Origin: Sweltsa coloradensis | Lineage: Eukaryota > Arthropoda > Insecta > Plecoptera > Chloroperlidae | Length of the DNA: 64,000 nucleotides | Assembly (NCBI GenBank): GCA_024449915.1 | Contig: JAMZAV010000098.1 | Location: 605,049 to 669,048, forward strand | Direction of reading: 5' to 3' | Part shown: one piece after another, positions 58,255-64,000 of the stretch | Numbering within the stretch: the stretch's first letter is position 1 | Layout of the letters: every line of letters begins with the position of its first letter | Notes under the pieces: model-generated | What the model was told of the DNA's origin: nothing | Databases searched by the model: none | What the model saw: only the letters and a program-made list of their open reading frames with translations | Translations under genes and position numbers: made by a program

Positions 58255-59126
58255 TCTGTTTGTTCGCTTTCTACCGGTAAACGGCATATGCGATCTTGAT
58301 GAAAATTTGACAGGACCTTCGAAATCTCTGAACTTAGACTTGCTACGTTTTTGGGTACAATCGAATAAATATTTCTCATGAATATCGTACTTTTACGATT
58401 TTTTTCGATTTTTAGTGCGATATTTTCGTGACATTTGGGCCGATTCTGACCAAACGGGTGGACGTACAACGTTCATATTTCACATGGACATTAAGGCTAT
58501 GGTGATGTATTGCTTTTTAAAAGAAAAAGTTGAAAAAGTTAGCCAAAATTTATAAAAATAAAGCTTTTAATATAAGTTTTTTGATTTTTTGTGCGATATT
58601 TTCGTGCCATTTGGGCCATTCTGACCAAACGGGTGGGTGGCTACAACGTTCATATTATACATGGACATTAAGGTTATGGTGATGTAGTACCTTTGAAAGA
58701 AAAAGTTGAAAAAGTTAGCCAGAATCACATAGAAATAAAGCTTTTAATATAAGTTTTTTAAGGTAAATAATACCAATTGACAAGAAACAATAGAAACTGA
58801 CAACAATCACTTCAATGTGTAGGCAAAAAACAAAGCACTTGCAAAAGTAAAGATATGCCACGCAAACTAAAAACTATAAAAAGCTCATCCTTCAACGCGG
58901 CGGGACTTTAGCGTTTTCCTAGTTAATTTGAACGTTGGCCTAATGGTCATGCAAATTCTATTTTGCCAAGCTTTTCAAGAATGTTGTCACGGGACACTGT
59001 ACGTTTATCAATTAAAATGCGCAAATGTGGACGGGTAAATGAGCTTGGCCCTTATTTAGATCTTATTTATTTTGAGTGTGTAAGGTTTGGCTGCATTTTT
59101 ACAAGTTTTTGTTATGTGTGGGATCT
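57915..59126. repeat. Long inverted repeat with element A5 at its centre
   Basis: The left arm (57915 to about 58100) and right arm (about 58945 to 59126) are inverted complements over roughly 180 bp with small differences; both include the word TCCCACACATAAC or its complement at their outer tips. A5 occupies the gap between them. Confidence 0.8.
58140..58922 (+). mobile_element. Family A element, copy A5, with a replaced core
   Basis: It starts TTGGATGAGCGTAGCGAGCG and ends AACGCGGCGGGACTTTAGCG then TTTTCCTAG. A run of about 36 T (58218-58253) replaces the mixed tract. The core has two units of about 165 bp with GACCAAACGGGTGG and ACATGGACATTAAGG instead of the usual A units. A fragment of this core unit lies reversed near 59335-59470. 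A5 is thus a subfamily with its own tandem repeat. Confidence 0.8.
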
Positions 59127-59129
59127 CAT

Positions 59130-60100
59130 TTCTTTTTCAAGTTCCATTGCAAAATTATTGTTAAAATATAATAATTTATCAAAATCGATTTAATTGCTAT
59201 GGTAATACCAATTAACAATAGAATGAAAAATATGTGGTCCAAAGACTTGCTTTTGTAAACAATGTAGGCGATTAGTGTCAACTAACTATAGTTACTTGTT
59301 GATTGTATGCTTGTATAAGGCTTATTTAAAACCTTTTATTTGGAAGACTTCCAGCAATTTTTAAAACTTTTTCTTTCAAAAGGAATTACATCACTATTAC
59401 CTTAATGTCCATGTAAAATCTGAACGTGTAGCCCCAACTCGTTTGGGTCAGAATCGCTGGCCAATTGAAAACTGACGAATTAGATAGTAGTAGGAAGTGT
59501 AGTAGTAGTAGCCAGTAGGACAATGCGTTTGTCTTTTTCCAATCTGTCAAGCTTAGAAAATCTCCTATCATTTTCTATCTTTACACGGAAATACAAGAAA
59601 ACCCATATCAAATTTTGACTGCATCTTGATCTTCTAGAATTATACTACGAGTGACATTGAAGGGAAGTTTTAGTTTTCATTATTTACAGCATAATTAGTT
59701 GTTTTACTCAATTGTGTGGGTAAAGCTGAAAAATAACATAAACAATTGAAGTTTTATTTGATTCTGACAGAAGTAAATAGTTCATATTAGATTTAAAATC
59801 ATTTTTAAACCTTACTTGTACCTAAGACAAGGTAGTATATCTATTATAGTATAATACTTAGTAGTTGACGTAAACTCCGTTCATTATTTTACAGATTTGT
59901 GGGGATTTAAAGTCTTTAAATTTACTGAGGGGACCTCATAAGCTACTTTAAAGTTTGTTATTTTGTTTTATAGCCAAGTGTCAATATTATTTGTTTACAC
60001 TTTCTTGACAGCAGAATAAGGTTAATTGAATTACATAAGACCTTTTCGGTTTTTAATAGTGATTCTTTTCAATAAAGGGTTTAAAGTATTGTCCGTGTGA
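59130..60100. other. Intergenic with reversed A5 core fragment
   Basis: Positions about 59360-59470 resemble the A5 core unit in reverse. Otherwise nothing was recognised. Confidence 0.45.
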
Positions 60101-60839
60101 AAGTTGCAGAAGAAATATAAAAAAAAAACCAAAATGCTACGTATGTAAAGCTTTTTTCATCGAATTGTAAAATAAAAACCCATGAACTTCGTTTTCATTG
60201 CTTGGACGAGGGGAAATGCATAAGTGTATAGGCAATTAAAATCCCCGCAAGTGTCTTAAATGTTGTTAAAGTTTCCCTTTAACTGAAGAATAAAAAAGAA
60301 GATTTTTTCCCCAAATGGTACTGTAAAATTGTTTATTCCCCCTCAAGTGTACACATCTTTTTAAAAATGATGTCGACGAAGAGTCTAAAAGGAATGTGAT
60401 TTCCAAAAAGGTTTACCGTATTGCAAAAGGAATGACTGGAATTTTAAATATACGTAAGTTGGTAAGTATATAGATCTTTTGGGGGTTTTATTCTTGACAC
60501 GTACAATTTTGTTTTTTTTGCTTTCTGTGAAAACATATCTAATGAATCTGTTTCAGAGGGGTTTTTTTTACTGTTGAAAAATTAAAAATGCTAAGATTTA
60601 TCGTGAAAGGGTGGGGGGAGGGTTAGTTTTTTATTGCTGAGAAATCAGTCAAGTGTAGTTAGTGAAAAGTTAATTTTCCGAGGGATGGGGAGTTGCATCA
60701 GTTAAATTCTGGCTTCCAAATGAAAAACCAATGATTTTTACAGCAGTTTTAAACCTCCCCGTATAGTTAAAAATTCTCAATTTTTTTGGGATAGTTTAGT
60801 ACTTTTTTAAAAATTGGAAGCTAATAAATTATTTTTTCT

Positions 60840-61034
60840 ATGTATTTCAACATTGATTTGAGAAAGAAGACATTACCAGAAAATCATTTAAAAATTCTCA
60901 CTAGTCACATGGTTGGTGCATTGATTAAATCTGTTACAGGCAATAAAATCAGCTCTTTAATTGGTTCATGTTTTGTAAATCACAATGAAAATATTATTCG
61001 TCAGTCTTATAAGTTAGGTTTAAAGTATCTTTAA
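60840..61034 (+). CDS. Unrecognised 64-codon frame
   Basis: The frame reads with normal-looking composition (for example KTLPENHLKILTSHMVGALI, then GSCFVNHNENIIRQ) and ends shortly before the decayed LINE. I know no family for it. It may belong to a LINE 5' region or another element; the surrounding sequence appears error-prone. Confidence 0.2.
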   Translation: MYFNIDLRKKTLPENHLKILTSHMVGALIKSVTGNKISSLIGSCFVNHNENIIRQSYKLGLKYL

Positions 61035-61079
61035 TTAATTTATTGTGTTCGAAAATTAAATAAGCAAAAGTTTTTTCCT

Positions 61080-63110
61080 AAATTTGTAAAAAAATAGAAA
61101 TTTAAAATGTTGTTGGGAAGCAGGAAAATGAAGAATACCGTGGTCCCATTGCCAAATTGGTATGGCGGAAAGTTCTGATGTAATTAAAAATGTTTGTTAA
61201 AGAACCGGGGAAAAACTCAAATGGGGAAACACCCCCCTTGAAATTAAGATTTTAAAGGGAAAAAACCACCCCATGGTTAACAGCAGATATTAGGAAATCC
61301 ATGCATGGAGAGACCATTCGCAAAGAATTCAAATTTTTAGAGGCCATAAACTTGGGGGGAATAAAAGAAGTTAAAATAATTAATAATCAGATTCGTTTTT
61401 CTAACGTGAGCTTTTTAAAGTCTTCTTTTGATAAGATATTTTTTTAAAAATCTTTATGGCCGTTTTAAATAAGTTGACGGTAAAAAAGGAAAAAAGAGTG
61501 TACATAGCCTCATTGACAGAAAATGGGGTACCTACACGTCAAATCCTGACATTTGTGTTGTTACAAAAAAGTTTTGTTGTGAACGATTAGTTTTTTCCAG
61601 TAAAAATTGTAATTTAAAAGTTTAAATAGAAAAGAAGCAGATGATCTCCCGCATGAAAAGGTAAAACTAATGAAGAATCATTTCGCAATTAAACGCCTTT
61701 AAAATTTAAAGGCTCGCAAACTTCAAAAGATTCCATCTGTATTCAAAAATGCGCACAATATCGGTTATTGGGTATCTAATTTCCCATTTCTTTCTTGTAG
61801 GGGATTTTTCCCAACAAGCTGAAATTGGGCAAGGGGAACACCTATTTTATAATAAAGGAAAAAAAGGGATAGGAATTCTTTTCGACCTATACAACTCTTC
61901 CAATTGTAGGAAAATGATTTAAAATATTTTGCCATGAGGTTATTACATAAGTGGATGCATCTAAGGTTTTTGTGAAAACCCAAAATGGTTTTAGGAAAAG
62001 GGGATCAAGGGGTGCCCTTCTAGCATTTTTCAGATTTTATTATAAAGGGGGTTTACAAGCGGAATGGGGAAAGGGGGAGCGTTTTTGTTGATCTAGGAAA
62101 CCCTTTGATTCAGACCTTTTTTAACCTCTTTTAATAAAACAAAAACCAGGTATAACATAAGTCCTTATTTTTATCAATATTTGGGGGATTACTTTTTTTA
62201 AAAAAAAATTTTTATCAAACTTTTGAAAATATGTTCAAAGTATTCTATATTTTGTGGAGTACCCCAAGGATCAATTTAGGACCCCTTTTTATTTTTTCTT
62301 TACAAGATGATATATCTTTCAATAATGGGGGAAACAATTATATTTTATATGCTGATGACCTGGTCTTTTATTTAGAAGGTTGGAGTTGAAAAATCGAAAA
62401 GGGCTTCAAGAATTTTTTTAAAAAGGATGGAGATTGGTTTTTTAAAATTCGGAAATTGTTTTTAAATTTTGTAAAAAAAATTTTATGTTTTTTTAAAAGG
62501 CTCATAAAGAGCTGAATATATTCATTTTTTGTTGAATTGTAATGGTAAGCTAATTTCTAGAGTATAATTTAAATATCTTGGGGTTTTCTTAGATTGTAAT
62601 TTAAGTTTTAAGAAAAATTTGAATATTATGTAAAAAGTTCTCAGCAATAGGAAATTTAAGAGAATGAAGAAAATTTGTAACAGAAGAAGTTTTAGGTTTT
62701 TTTAGATTCTTAAAATTCACTTAAATTGTTATTGTTTATGGTTGGGGGAGTAAGACCCTTTTACCAATATTTGTACTTCAGAAGAGAATTTACCATCTGT
62801 TTTTATTCAATTCCCATGACCCAAGATTTACAATCTGTTGCTTCACATTGGGAAGAATGAAAAAAGCGTACTGGGAATACTACAAAAAATTTAAAAGGGT
62901 TTGTATTCGGTATTTTACCCAATATTTTTCATTTGTTGATCGGATAGAAAATTTTTTTCTAATGAACTCTTTGAAAGTTCCTAAATTAATTTCTGAATCA
63001 TAAGAAAATCATTCTTGTACAGAGGATTCCTTTTGGAATTCAATTTTCCCAAAAGTATTAAAGCAAGTTTACTGACTAGAATAGTAAAAATTTAAAAGTA
63101 AAATTGAAAC
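61080..63110 (+). pseudogene. Heavily degraded non-LTR retrotransposon (third LINE)
   Basis: Fragments of an ORF2 can be picked out in all three plus frames. A PWLTADIRKSMHG-like linker segment lies near 61269-61310, a motif B (VPQGSI) near 62258-62280, and motif C (YADDLVFYLE) near 62348-62380. Connection-domain-like text continues to about 62900. Frames break every 30-100 bases, mostly at runs of A, G, C or T. The endonuclease was not found. Either the copy is very old or the bases here carry homopolymer errors. Confidence 0.65.
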
Positions 63111-63586
63111 AATGATAATGAACGAAGAAAAAAAAATTTATTTTTACTATTTTTTTGTGGGGCTTGTCTCTGTGTTTATGTAAAGTTAATTTATCTTCAT
63201 TTTCTTATTTATGTTTTGCTTTTTTTTGTTTGTTTATTATTGCTTTGTTTTTTATGTATTCAATTATTTTCAAATTTATTTTTTCTGCCTTTTGTCTGGG
63301 TTCCGCCCCTTTGGGGAACTTGCAACTTGAGTTAGTGTCCTGTACATTTCTTTTTACAGTTTTTTTACTTAACAATTTTTTAAAAATTAAAATCTATAAA
63401 TTTTATATTAGAGTCAAAATCTTTTGCACTAAATTGTAATCAAATTTTAACACAAAATATTTGAACACAAAATGAAGATTCGCGTTCGGTGGTTTTCTTC
63501 CGCGAAAGATTGATTCTCCCTGATTTGCTGTTCCCGATTTTTGGCAAAACCCATATTCGTTTGAGTGGATCGTCTAAAAAATCAGT

Positions 63587-63638
63587 TTTTTTTCTTTTTT
63601 GTTTTTCTTTTTTTTCTTTTTTTCCTTTCTTTTTTCTT

Positions 63639-63686
<48 letters not shown>

Positions 63687-63715
63687 CTTTTTTTTCCCTT
63701 CCCCACCCCCTTTTT
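63587..63715. repeat. Poly-T / T-rich pyrimidine tract
   Basis: T runs are interrupted only by C. Phe-rich and Lys-rich frames over it on either strand are translations of the tract. Confidence 0.95.
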
Positions 63716-63905
63716 TTATTTATTCGATTCATTCATAAAATTGCATTTAAATTTTCCCTTTTTTTTTGTTTCAAATTTGTTGATTTTTAAGCTTGTTGTA
63801 ATATTACATTTCAAAGTTTTATTTTTGGGTTTTTGCATCTAGTAATTGATTTTTTTAGTTGTCCTTTTTAAAACAGTTTTTATAACTGAAAATTGATAGA
63901 CTTTT

Positions 63906-63950
63906 AAATAATAAATAAATAAATAAATAAAAAAAAATAAAATAAATAAA
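63906..63950. repeat. (AAAT)n tract
   Basis: About ten AAAT/AAATA units precede the end of the window. Confidence 0.9.
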
Positions 63951-64000
63951 AACATCCTTAAAGTGATTTTTGGCATGTTTGTTTTCCCCAAAGGGGCCAA

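Noticed and set aside
63440..63842. Lys-rich or Phe-rich proteins
   Set aside because: They are translations of the poly-T/pyrimidine tract.

Overview
The window looks like repeat-rich intergenic DNA from an invertebrate animal. The evidence is AT-rich background, tRNA-derived SINEs, non-LTR retrotransposons with an AP-type endonuclease, hAT-type elements with 8-bp target duplications, and long microsatellites. No host gene with a recognisable exon structure could be identified, nor any rRNA, functional tRNA or bacterial-type gene. The species cannot be named from the sequence; arthropod or another protostome is a guess.

Three groups of elements dominate. (1) Two related families (A and B) of non-autonomous elements have the architecture of Helentron-associated elements (HINE/DINE type): a GAGCG-rich 5' end, subterminal inverted repeats, tandem repeats or a microsatellite in the core, a 3' hairpin ending in CCTAG, and insertion between two T bases. 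A copies lie at 2910-3682, 13573-14350, 32737-33483, 45428-46210 and 58140-58922, and an interrupted one starts at 41981. B copies lie near 34342-35235, 42383-43248 and 43267-43924. A B element is nested inside the A element at 41981, which fixes the ends of B and its T/T insertion site. (2) Cut-and-paste elements with exact 8-bp target duplications lie at 4190-5023, 16188-17319 and 56458-56935. Further foldback elements are at 645-1110, 24585-24764, 29109-29669 and 33713-33951. (3) Four non-LTR retrotransposon remnants are present: a 3' end (6850-7488), an RT fragment (40442-41880), one nearly full-length copy with ORF1, endonuclease and RT (about 51240-55612), and a badly decayed copy (about 61080-63110).

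Region by region: 0-9 kb holds foldback elements, A1, a hAT element and a LINE tail. 9-9.5 kb is a cluster of head-to-head tRNA-SINEs. 12.8-18.2 kb has A2, a nested hAT element, minisatellites and copies of a family ('D') that ends in a conserved 19-base terminus. 18-31 kb is mostly featureless, with SINEs, microsatellites and a Mutator-like foldback. 31-45 kb has a SINE palindrome, A3, the B elements and a second LINE. 47.1-50.2 kb is a GC-rich array of about 350-bp repeats unlike its surroundings. 51-64 kb is LINE-dominated. The last 4 kb has expanded homopolymers that suggest poor consensus quality.

Nothing suggests an operon or pathway. Retrotransposon enzymes in trans may have mobilised the SINEs, and absent autonomous Helentrons and hAT transposases the rest; that is inference. 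All boundaries were read by eye and may be off by a few bases to tens of bases where decay is heavy.
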